DNA of 64,000 nt from positions 11,186,001 to 11,250,000 of the forward strand of contig NC_089735.1 of assembly GCF_035083965.1 (NCBI RefSeq), in the 5' to 3' direction. Both the position numbers and the translations under genes were made by a program. The notes beneath the pieces were generated by a model that worked only from the letters and a program-made list of their open reading frames with translations, was not told the DNA's origin and ran no database searches. Numbering within the stretch: position 1 is the first letter of the stretch; every line of letters begins with the position of its first letter. This DNA is from Branchiostoma lanceolatum. Taxonomy: Eukaryota; Chordata; Leptocardii; Amphioxiformes; Branchiostomatidae. Positions 11,850 through 24,300 of the stretch are shown in pieces.

Positions 11850-13911
11850 ATGGATCGTATGAGAAGAATCAAAATAAAACTTTTGGGCGTGTTCGTTCTC
11901 GTCACCACTTCTGCCTTCCTATGGACGATAGGCGGAAACATATCACGAGAAAGGTAAACAACCACAAAAAACTTTACTTCTCTTAACGTTATGACCTTAT
12001 GTAACAGCATCCATAGCTATAGGTTTCACTCAAAGATTTGAAATGCATTCATTAGCTTGATTTGTTGTTGCTATGACTTTTCTCCTGCATCTTCTCCTGT
12101 CTTACTAACTGACTTAACTGCTGACTAGCCTAAACCTTATTAGGCATAACGTACAAACCCCCATCATCCTGGAAAACCCTTTTTAGTGTGAGAACTGCGA
12201 ACTTAACATTAATGCTTTGAAAATCAGTACACTGTCTGTCATGTCTGTACCGTTATGTATGGCATGCGTTTCACCTAAAACTTCCAAACATTATCTTCCT
12301 TCAGATTTTCTACAAGGAACTTCAACAGAACTATCAATTACTTACCAAGAATCTCAAGTCGTAATCCCATACACCTTGCAACAGCTTCGACGCAGTTTCA
12401 ATTGGGTGGGCGTTTCAACAGAAGCAGTGAACAGAACATAGGAATAGCACCAAGAAAGGGTGATGTACAGATCGCACCCAGGCCAACGGAATTTGGCGTC
12501 TTGACGTTAGAAAAAGTGAGGTAAGTGCACGTGGTTTGTGTCCGTTAGCGTGTCATTGTCAGATTGTCAATGTGGTGAAGATCGTAAGAATTTAGGATAT
12601 CGTTGCGGCTGCTCTCAAGTCTCATAACTGCTGCAAGTACACGGTATGGGTAATGTTACATATCTTTTATCTAGATAAAGCTTTCATCTTTCCTTAAAAT
12701 TAACATTGTTATGTGTACATATGAAAATTGTACTTAGTTGTAAGTGTACAATTGCTGTGCAATAAAGTTCATGTCATTTGCAAAGGACGAAATACATTCT
12801 GATACAAAGGCCGATAGCGACAATTTCGTCTATCGTTTTGTCACGTTTGGCATGTGCTTTCTTACAATACCTTGTACATGTGTTCACAGGAGAGCAGCCT
12901 TGAAACACATTGATTTACGAAAGCACGTTGCTCTCTTCTCTAATTACGAAGAGGATATTGCTAGATGCGGGGCAAGCACAGACCAAAATATGCCCGAACA
13001 CAAAAATTCCATACCCGAATGCTACGGAACACCGGCTATCACACGCAACTACAGCACATGCGCATTGGTAGGGAACGGAGGGATATTACTGAACAGTAGC
13101 TGCGGTGAATCGGTCGACTCACACGACTTCGTGATCCGGTTAAACCTTCCGCCCGTCAAGTCATTTGAGAGGGACGTAGGAAGTAGAACTGATCTTGTCT
13201 CGATAAACAACAAAGTCGTAATAGATGTCGCGTCACTGCTCATTTCGTCCACTGGGAAGACGGAAGTTCTTAAAATGCTGAAGCAGGTACAAAACAGTAT
13301 CTTACTTTACGCAAAAGGTTTCGAAAAACATGGAAAAGGCCAATACAATATTACAACACTGGAGGCCCTTAAGTCAGTGGAGAACTTCATCGAAAGCAAT
13401 GGATTACAAATACGGATGGCTTATGGAATTTCCGATGACGTACAGGCAGCTTCGAAAAGGTAAATCGGAAAAAACAACGTTGCAAATGTTAGAAATATGC
13501 AGTAAACAACATTAAACTTTCTTAACTTTTTTGATTGTCTTAAAGTAACAATTGCTTCAGCCATCAGATATTTGTGTTATTGGCTTTTTTGCGTATTCTT
13601 TACGAATACAAATGTCACAACCTAATGCCGTACATTTTGTGATTGTTAACAGAGTCATCTCCCGTTTGAGAGAAACTGTACGGCATCCCACCACTGGCTT
13701 TCTCAACTATTTCTTGTCCCTCGCCTTCTGTGGTCACGTGACTGTGTACGGATTCTGGCCCTTCGCCATGACATCAGACCAACAGCCCCTTCCCTACCAT
13801 TACCATGACAACGGGGAATTTCCACTTGTCCACGAGATTATTGACGAGCAGGTGTTCTTGAGGGATTTGAACGATACGGGCTGTTTGACACTTGTCAAAG
13901 ATTGTTTGTGA
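11850..13911 (+). CDS. ST8Sia-type alpha-2,8-sialyltransferase
   Basis: Four exons: 11850-11953, 12305-12520, 12890-13459, 13653-13911, joined in matching phase to 382 aa. This is the usual size of a Golgi type II sialyltransferase (CAZy GT29). Residues 1-10 are a basic cytosolic tail (MDRMRRIKIK) and about 11-29 a membrane anchor. A stem follows, with an NRT glycosylation sequon. Sialylmotif L begins at about 164 (CALVGNGGILLNSSCGESVD), motif S at about 308 (HPTTGFLNYFLSLAFCG), motif III is YHYHDN (about 345-350), and the very-short motif is HEIIDE (357-362). Together these fit transfer of sialic acid from CMP-sialic acid onto sialylated glycans. The motif L and HPTTG spelling points to the ST8Sia group, but the subtype cannot be set by eye. 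The start is fixed by an in-frame TAG just upstream. Confidence 0.93.
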
Positions 13912-15368
13912 GGGTGTTCTCCCCCTCCCCTTCTTACGTTGAACTTGAAGATTAATAATTCAGATGAAGCGTTATGATTATATGCTTTTTTGGCAGCTGA
14001 CAGTGCAATGCGGCTTCGCTACGGCTTTTGCTGCAGTTTTGTTGTGATATTATTTGTGCAATAAAGGCCATGTCCCGTCTTAGTTGTCTCGGATTCACGT
14101 TGTTTTACTGGTTTAAAATATGTCATTCAGGATGGATATGAATCAATCCCACAATACTCATATTTCGACACAACCAGGAAAGTTACTACCTTCGGAGATG
14201 GCAGACTTCACCCCCTTACCCATACTGCTTTGCATCTCCCCAATCCCAAAAATAGCAACGTTTCTGGCTGACTTGCAAACAGAGGTCTTTGGTGTGAGGA
14301 CAAAAATCTCACCATTCAAAATTGACAAAAACACCTCAACTCAGTCTTTACAATACTATGAATGTTTATTTAATCCCTGTGACATTAACCTGGTAACTTC
14401 TACCCAAAGTCAACAACAAAACTCTGTTGAATACCCAGCTATCTCTATAAATCAACAAAAAAATCATCACAGAATCAGCAGCATATTTTCTTAAATGTTG
14501 TACTTATGCTAGTGTTTTGCTCAACACATTTGCAAATAGAATATACATCTCTGACTCTTGAACATTGAATCAGTTCAAACCCTGTAAAAGTTGTGTCAAC
14601 ACCTATTCACTTGCTATTGCTAGCTTCACTGGTCAACATATAAAAATTATAATAGTAATTTGTAAACTTTTTTACCCATGACATAATGTTACTGAAATGG
14701 CATCTTCACAAGATGCCATCTACTGATATACCACACCAATTTACATAAGAAATTTACATACTAGTTTCACTTGTCTTCTTCAGGGGTTCATTTGCAGTTC
14801 ACTGATAAAAATAGCACATGCTGTCAGAAACGTCTGACTCTCTACCATTATTGTTGTGTCGTCAGGACGAACCAAGTAACTGATAGATACAGGTGTGCTC
14901 CCCCCAATTAATGTAATGTTAATGAAGTGGCATCTTCAGAAGATATCAACAATACAATCATACTATTCATTGTGTAGACAGACATTATACAGTTGTAACG
15001 ACATGGCAATCCATTGACAGTATGGTACATGTATTATATTTCTGTCTTTACATTAACAGCAGCAGATGTACAGGTAGACAAAATCACACAGATAGACATT
15101 AATCACACTTGTCAGGACAGGTAGACGACAAAATCCAGTAACAGACAAGGATCCATCTCAAATCTATCATTTTGTCCCTATTATATTCGAGGAAGCAGCA
15201 TATACATTTTCTATAGACTTAAAGGACATGTCTAACAGTCGTCATGTTTAATTTTCTAACCAAACAAAGAATAGCAGCTTGACAGTTCATCACATGAACC
15301 TTCTGAGTTGGCAGACTTCATTTAAACACTTTGTGTTTCACTGGCAGGTACAAACTTCAGCATGAGTC
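13912..15368. other. Convergent spacer ST8Sia / FBXW10
   Basis: No gene is supported. AATAAA near 14,059 is a plausible polyadenylation signal for the sialyltransferase. GGCAGACTTCACCCCCTTAC near 14,205 is one copy of a dispersed motif that recurs in several introns (see findings). Confidence 0.6.
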
Positions 15369-18300
15369 TCACTCTCCGATCTCATAGGCAGTTTTCTTGA
15401 CAGTTTTTGTCACGTCGTTGTGATTAGAAAGTCCTTTCGCTACTGCCAACCATCTTCGTCTTTGCCTCCGCTTTTCCACCTCTTCTTTGTTGCTTGTGTG
15501 TACGGTCTGAGACTTCACGATGTTACTTTCAAATTGTTTCTGTGCCTTGTTCGTCTTCAATTTGAATGCAACGTTTGTCCTCAGGGGGTCCACCGGGTTT
15601 CTCATCCTTGAGTTAAAGTTTGACGGAAAGTTCTGAGAGTGCTGTTGTGCCTGAAACGACTTAGTTACAATCATGGGGACGTGTTCCGCCGCTTTCCCTG
15701 ACGTCGTGAAAAGATTCGTGCCCCTCGAGGGGCCTGCTGTGCTTGGTCTCTCAGACAATTTTTGAAACGTTTCTGCTTCCAAGTCCCTGGAAATGCCCAG
15801 ACTTGTCCGCGGGCGTAGCAGACTCGGCTGGGGGACCGTTGCGACGACGTGTACGTCATGCATGCCGGTATGTGGAGTGGTGTCTACTGGCACTGACTGG
15901 AAGTGAGTTGTGATCACTGACGTGGATGGCACACCCATGTGACAATGTCTTGTACTAGACATCCTGCTGGACGTTCGTTGGCCTGCTGTTTCTGCTCTTT
16001 TGGACGCGGCAAGCTTAGCTGGGGAAGACTGCGGTCTGCCTATCTTAGGGTTGATTTCACGCGAGTTAATAACCATGTTCCTATTGGCCTCCTCATCTTT
16101 GATGGAGCTGTGGATGGTCCCCACGCACATGAAAACTTCGTCACGGGAGGGCTGGTGACTCTTCTGCACCCTCTGCCGAGACCTCAGCTGCGATTTCATC
16201 TCCGAGAGGGACAAGTCCTGGGATTCGAAAAACACATTCCGATGGTTTCCTGCCGGAGCACTGGCGCCCCTTGTAGCAGCATGTCGTATACCCCCGGGTG
16301 ATGACAGGGCCGGAGTTTGTGGGGAACGTAGTAACACACTCGGGTTACTTGTAAGATCAGGGCTTCTACCCCGACGCCTCGTTGGGGGTTGAGGGGACCC
16401 AGCCCGACGGGGATCTTCCTCCATATCGATCAACGTCGGCGTCGGTTGTGACGTTGTGCGCATTTTGGCACTGTGTATCCTCTTGGCGCTAGACAGGCTC
16501 TGCTGACTGAAGCTTCGGGCGCTGTGGGGCAGCTGGCGTACGGGACTGTAGGCAGGGTCGCTGCGGTGGTACACTTTCTCGCTGGAGGCCCCCACCTGTC
16601 TCATGCGCTGTCCTCTTACGAAGACGTAGGGGTGCTGTTTGAAGGGAGCATCACTGTAGCTGTTCAGGTGCTTCAGGACTTCCACTTTGTCGGAGTCAAG
16701 GGTGTAGTCCCACTCAATCTCCTCAAATGTGAACACCAGCAGGTTGTTGATGGTGTTGATCAGCAGTCTGTCAAAACACAACAAACAAAACAAGGCAATC
16801 AGAGACCGCAGACATCACCCCCCTTACCCATACTTCTTTACGACCCTCCCAATCCCAATGAAAGAAATGCAGTAAAATGTGGATAGCCAACCACCTCCAG
16901 TCATACATTAGCCACACTAAAACAGTCCCGTCCAATTTTACATAGTTATGACCCTTTGCCAGCTCCAGTCACCAACTTTTCTTTCTCAGTCTCTTGAGTG
17001 ATTGTCGAGCGAACAGTTTTGACTGTAGCGGCACTGAAGATGTACAACAACACTGCTCTGCGTTTGCTGGGAATTGCAGACACACAGGGTTGGTAAGAGT
17101 AAGACACAACTTTTCATATGACATTATGTGGTATTAGCAGGATTCTTACCTGAATAAAAAGACTCTTTTTACACAACCAAGTGATTTATTCAACCAACCT
17201 TTCGGTGACCATCTGTCACCTTCATCAAGGCAATGCTAAGAAGTGACACCTGTGCTGCAGTGCAATGTGAACCAGTCAGAATTGCCTTGATGAAGGTGAT
17301 AGATGGTCACCGAAACGTTGGTTAAATAAATCACTTGGTTGTGCATGTAAAAAGAGTGTTTTTATTCAGCGACGTACCAATTGCAACCTGATGAAACTAT
17401 TCACAGAGGATTCTTACCTGTTATCGCAAACAATGATGTCGTCTATTGCATCGGAGTGACTGTTCCCTCTCAACACTCGGAGACAGTCACCGCTCAACAG
17501 GTTGAAGATCCGCATCTTGCCGTCACTACAGCCAGTGATGACTCTTAAGAACAGGAACTGAAGGCACATGATTTGGCTCCCTCTGTAACATTAAATTAAC
17601 ATTCAGCAATTAGTGATGGCAGACTTCACCCCCTCAGCCATAATCCTCTGTGACCCTTCCAGTCCCACAAACAAAAAATGCAGGACTCAATCATGTATGT
17701 CAAGATTGCTTTGTGTTTGTTGGGGATCAAACAAACAATAGAATCCAATTATTTTTATCATTAATTATGCAAAGGAGGCCCTTATTAGCATAATTTGATT
17801 CAACGATGCTCACATTCACATAACGTCCCGATGCCACAGAAAAGGATTAAATGTATGAAATTGCCGTCATTTTCCAGTGTGGAATAATAGAAGTTACTCA
17901 TTAAGTAAGCAAATAAGGCCCACATTTGCATATTTTCTATCTATTAACAGTCCTCTCTTCCTCAGTTACAATTTGAATGGTCATATCATGGAACAAAGCG
18001 GATTTTTAAAGTTGCCTCATTAATTATGCAAATTGGAATCTGATTTGCATAATTATCGTCCAATCATACTAAGGATCCCACAAGCTATCCACATACCAAA
18101 AATCATGACCATCCATCAAGGCCATCATGTTATAGTATTTTCTAATTAATTAATACATGTAAGGTCTTCATTTGCATAGTTCATATCAATTAATATTTCT
18201 CTCTTCCTCAGTTACATATGTCACATGTTTCAGAGTCCTATCATGGAATTTGGCGGATGTATAAACTTTCCTCATTTATTATGCTAATTAGATACTGATT

Positions 18301-21300
18301 TGCATAAGAAGTGTCTAATCATGTACATCATCACTCAAGCTATTTACCTTCCAAAAATCATTACCATCCATCTGTTTGTGTCTGTCTGACCGTCATACAT
18401 ACCGACATTTCCACTAGGAACAACGTCCACACCTAAATGTTCATGTGGAACGTTACGTACCTCGGATGTCTGAAAGCAGTTAGACAGCGACTGTGTGTTC
18501 CCATCATGCTCCAGGCAAACGCGTATCCATCCTTCCCACCGGTGACCAGATGCCATTGGTCAAACTTCAGACAGGTTACCGGGCCCTGGTGACTGGACAG
18601 TTTCTGGAGAAAAAGGAGAAAAGATTTACACTCATTCCATCCTTACATTAGGCCACATCAACTATCTTCTTGATTCTAAGATATTTCAAGGTGAAATATA
18701 GCATGCGGACATTATAAATGTGAAGAATACGGTCACAAACATGACTGAGTTTGTTTCACAAGTACAGTAGTATTGCCCCAAGATGACAGACGAATGAAAC
18801 ATGAAAAAAAAATTGTGATGTCATAATTTTTCAGTGGAGGGGTCGTCGCAAAAAGTATCACAAAAAGTATCGCAAACATTTCAAGATATATAGTATTGCA
18901 TGGCACAAAAAAGTATTTCGAGCTCTGAATGTAGCACAACTTGTGTGTTGCTTTGGGTAAGCGTATCAAACATACCTTGATCAGACTGGCAGACGAGATA
19001 CTCCACACCTTGACCAGTCCCCCCTCACATCCACTCACAACTCTATCATCCAAAATCTGCAAACAAAAGCATCTGATATGAACAACATGGAAACATTGAA
19101 ATACACAAAGAAGACTTAGTGCAAATTTCCCAAGTTGCATATGTCACAGGTTTATGTTACAAATTCAGCTTTATTTAAAACATCAACAAGATGAACTGGA
19201 AAAAAGACCCAGTAAACAGTTGCCTAGAAATGACTTGTAAACTTACCCCAACGGCTAAAATAGGTTTCTTGTGTTTGAATGTCCGTTGGCACTTTCCTGT
19301 TTCAAAGTTCCACACTGAAAAACATGTCTAGTTGTGAGTGATACAACTAACATTGGACACGGACATACATGTAGAAGCGAAGGGAACAACAATGAACACC
19401 ATGAAGACAATCTATAGTGTAAGTGTACATTTTACATTGCAGGATGCAAAGAAAACGTATTCTGAATTGAAGAACAGATTACATTCTTTATTTCACTGAA
19501 GTTCAATGTGTACCACATCATTGCTTTTTATACATCAATTATTTTCATAAACATTTTGTCAAAAGATAATTTTCTGATCACAGACGTTTGACACTGGCAT
19601 ACCAATCCATTCTTGGACTAGTACTACACTCTCGAAATTTATAGTACCTGTACACAGTACTTCAAACCATTGTTACAATGTGTCTCTATCTTGATAAAAG
19701 TCTGTCCATTGCACAACTCTAGAATTACAAGAACTGTCCTGACCTTTGACCTGGCTGTCCTTTGCCCCGGAAACCAGTCTGTCTTGGAACAGATCAATGC
19801 ATGTGATCGTACCGCGATGGCCACGGAAGATGCGAAGACAACTGCCCGCCTGAAGCGACCAACATCTACAAATAAAGCAGTAAAAGAGTCATCAGAACTT
19901 GAATGTATAGTCCATTGCATTTAGTCCAGATCCAGAAAAGCTGACAAAACAATGGCAAAACCGAAGGGCTAACAACTAACAATTGTTTGGGCCTAACTGA
20001 AAAGACAAATAAAGGGCAACAGTATATGATGACTATTGTTCTAAACTGCTGGTGTTTATGTTTTCAGTTTTGTTGTCATCCTGATTTTGATGTCACAAAT
20101 TTGATACAAAAATGGAAAAAGATATGAAACTCGTGAGATCTGCTGCAATACCATAGAAAGCAGCTAGGGGGATCACAGTCGAACTTGTCCTTTGTTTTAT
20201 CAACATCTACCCACCTACCGAATATCATATGGATCAATTCACAGCTTCACCAGTAAACGGCATCGAAAACAAACTTCTTGGCGAAGGTAATAAAGCCAGT
20301 AAGTGAGCATTTCTCACCTGACAGTGGTGTCGTAGCTCCCACTGAGAACAAAGCCACGCTCCTCACTTATGTAGACACACTTGATGGATCCTGCATGGCC
20401 CGTGATCGGTGGGCGATGTTCGCGTCCGGACATGACGTCCAGGATACGGACCTTGCGATCCACAGAGCCCATCGCGACAAGCTTCTTACCGTCATGATGC
20501 ACACGTCGATGCGGGTCATCCCTAAAAAAATACTTCACTTAGTTTATTCATGTTAGAACCAGCACAACAGGTGGGTATTTGCCTCACATTTGGGTCATAC
20601 TAGACACTTTAAGACATTCTCTGCATAGCTACTTACTGACAGCACTTATGAGAAAGATTATGGGAGTTGAACAAACTCCATTACAAGTGGATATATTATA
20701 TATAATTAGCCCCCTGCTGTAGTGGCCTATGTGACCCAAGGGCTACATGTATAAAAACAGGGAAGGGGTATATATATATATATATATATAACTTCTATTT
20801 AATTGACCAGGTGTATATATCTGCAGGTCAATTACCTGTTTTTGAGGAAAACTTCTGATTCATACGATCACACGACACATGTCAGATTCACGGAATCTTG
20901 AAAACTTTGTTTCCACACCAAACCGACAAAAAGAGCCTGTATCTTATACATGTACTGAAATGGTGTTCTTTGTACTTACTGGTCAGCCAGCACCATAACA
21001 TTATAGGCACCGCAGTAGACGTTCCTCTCCTCCATGGTGACAGGACGCGTCACGATACCATTGAACGCCGTCTGGAAACTGACGTCGTCCTTGTGCGTGA
21101 CTACCTCCATGGCCTCACTACTGTTGAAGAGAGGGTCTAACGTGCCCTCGCGAAGAATGGGTACTGCCACGTCGATCTGCTTAGCATAAACTGGGTTACA
21201 CCCTCGTGCTGAAGAACCCTGAAAATACAGAAGAGGTCCTACAGTTCAAGAGATTGTAGTAGACACAAAAGGTTGACATTTGATGTGTTTTTAGGGAATG

Positions 21301-24300
21301 GCGACATTGTATTTTTAGGGCATTGCAGAAACACACACACAGGCAGGCAAATGTGTGCCAAAAACAATAACGTCAAACCTGCCTAGATGGCCACTCAGGG
21401 GGCGGATAGAATCTTGTCTATGTGGACAGGACAACAGGTGGTCACTACATACTAGTATAGATACAGTGTGTATAGACAGGATTCTTTATGCTAATGTGTC
21501 AATGAGAAAAATCATGTTAGGGACCAACAGAAAGTGGCCACATCAGCCAGGTGGTCCTTGTGTAGAGGTGGTGACTTATACAGACACAGGTAACTGACTA
21601 TTCTACCTCTGAGTGAAGTAACAATACCGCAGACTAATTACCTGGTAAAACAGAACCTCCTCCCACAGCTGGTTCTGAATCTCCTCCTCCTGCTGCACCT
21701 GTTCAGCCAAAACTCGCCACGTCTTCCCGACAGCCAGACAGTTGTACAGACTGATCCTGTCCAGGAAGCCCAGGATGTACTTGGACAGGTGCACGGGCAA
21801 GCCGCTGACAAAGTCGCGGTACTTCGCAACACCTGCCGTCGCGGTGACTGACGTCGGCAGGACCATACAGGTGGGGTCGATCGAAGAGAAGTCGGAACTG
21901 TCGTCACTGAGGTAGACATCTTCATCGTAGTTGATGACGATGGGATCAAATTCGTCCCCAGTGATTGGATGAACAGTCGGTGTGGCATATTCCAGGTTGG
22001 CTTGCGTTAGGAGGTAAAGTTCCGGATGGTCTTGGGTGGTGTATGTGTAGTTACTAGATGCCAAGGACTCGTCATCTGTAAAAAGAAATTGTTTCTTTCA
22101 GACATGCTGTAAATTTTGAAATGTTCATAGTAGTTCTTAATTTTCCCTTTAGTTTTCCCTTACAATTTTACAAATGAACACAGAATTATTATGGTAGAAC
22201 TAAAAAAAGCTGGTAGAATAAAAGATTTAGTTCTGTTTCTTATTTAAGTTAAGATAGTAAAATTCAAGTCTTAGACAGATCTATAGATTAAAGAAGTTAA
22301 GTTGGCCTTAAGACGTTGTAAATTTTTGTCTTCAAAATTGGATGTTGTCCTAAAAGTAAAGCCTACTAAAGGCCTCAGGGTGAGAAGAAGTTTAACAACA
22401 GTCACTCCATTTACACAGGAAAAATTTACAACATCTGGACAGAAGAAATTATCTGATACAGTAAAAACAGTGTTGTTTACATTGCTCTTATTGGTACCAT
22501 TTTGTATGTTTGCTAAATGCAAGTAAGATAAAGTACCATGAATGCATCCTGCGAAGCAGGAGGTATCTTATCTTCACATTTAGTTTGATGCATTGACTTA
22601 AAGGGTTAATCATTAACCTTAATTGCCATAATCAGTCAAGTACTACCGTACGGTAGGCGTATAAATTAGATGATTAATCAGTCAGCTGGTTAATGTTTCA
22701 TTGATTAGGTAATTACCATCTGATATAAATAACAACGTGGGTATGCATTTGCCTACTGAATATAGTTAAACCATGCATATTACTACTGGTGACCACCTCT
22801 CCAGAAGAACCATTTAAGCTTGGTTGTGGACACTTTATGTGGTCCCCTAGATTGACTGTGGTTTTTCCATGGCCTGCTTCCTATCTATATTATATGGTTG
22901 CTACAAACAAGACTTTTAAGTTTGTAATTCAGTTTTGCTAACAAATTCCATTTCGTTTTATGCTGTACACAAAAGCTTTACTTTTCGTTCTTCAAACACT
23001 AAACAGCCAAGTCGGTCCCCGGTTTGGAAATGTGAACTTACCGGTACCTAGCATAACAGTTGGGGGTTCAATTTCATACAAAAATGTATATTCATTCAAC
23101 CTGGCACAAAGGCTTCCTTTTAGGAAAGTTAAAACAGTTGTGGACTATTGTGGAAAAGATGGTTTGCTTTCAGACAGAGCTGTCTAGATTTCAGGGTGAA
23201 ATTACTGGAGCTTTTGCTCTCTTAGAATAAAAACTATTGTTGCCTGTCATGCAATAAGTCTTGTGTGAAAAGTAGGGCCATATAAACAAAGTTTCAAGTG
23301 ACATTTTGTCCCAAAAGAAAAACAGAGCCCGGGTCTTTAGAACAGACCGTCATGCAATATTTCGCCTGTAAAAGTAAAAGTCTGTTCATAACAAAAGTTT
23401 CAGCTTACATGTAGGCCAGGCTTTTTAGTGCCTCAATAGAAAAACTAGCACAGTGTGCAGACCACCATGTAACAATTCACCTGTAAAAGTCAGCTTTAGT
23501 GTAGATGGCTTCATTGTCCTAATAGAAAATCTAGTCTATAGACCGACATGCAATATTTCATCTATACAAGTCAAAGTTTTAGGTGGCATTTTTTGTCCAA
23601 ATAGAAAAACTAAGCCAGCATATAGACTGCCATGCAATTTTTCACTTGTTAAAGTCAAGTCAAAACAAAGTTTCGGGTAACTTTTTTGTCCACAAAGAAA
23701 AACAGGTACTCAGTCAGAGTAAATGTGTGCACATCTGGGCCATAGACCAGCACCTTAACTTAGTTTAAGGAGAGGAAGTCAACACACACACTATTGTCTG
23801 TCGGGGCCACCAGGTATTCATGGGACCATGCTAGTGAACTGAGTGTCAAAGGGGGCATTTATAACATGCCATTACACATACAATGTACGTCACAAGTCGG
23901 CCCCAAATGTTGACATACTGTCGCTAACACACAGAGAGAAGTAAATGGGCGTGACACAACACACACTCACAGGACTAGGGCAAGTGGTCTATGTAGTTCT
24001 CTTTACCCAATTAGGAAAGAAACCAAAAATGATTTGAATATTGACTAACCAAGATTCTCAGGGCCCTATAACTACTAGTAAATATTTGGGTTCTGTTACT
24101 TAGAATACAGCAAGTTCTTATAGATTATACTTTGAAAAACTTTGCGAAAATACTCAAGCCATTGTTTCTGTCCTACAAATTGTCTACATCTTTAAATTAA
24201 TCTGCATTCTAGAAAACTTTTCTGGAAATTGAAGGTTGTGGGTGGGTGTTTTTCTTTAGGCCCTGATTGGGCTCCTCATCAAGTATAATTTGGAAGTAAT

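Noticed and set aside
15671..16301. Overlapping open frames on both strands inside the last FBXW10 exon
   Set aside because: They are shadows of the 465-codon coding exon, whose phase is fixed by the upstream junction.
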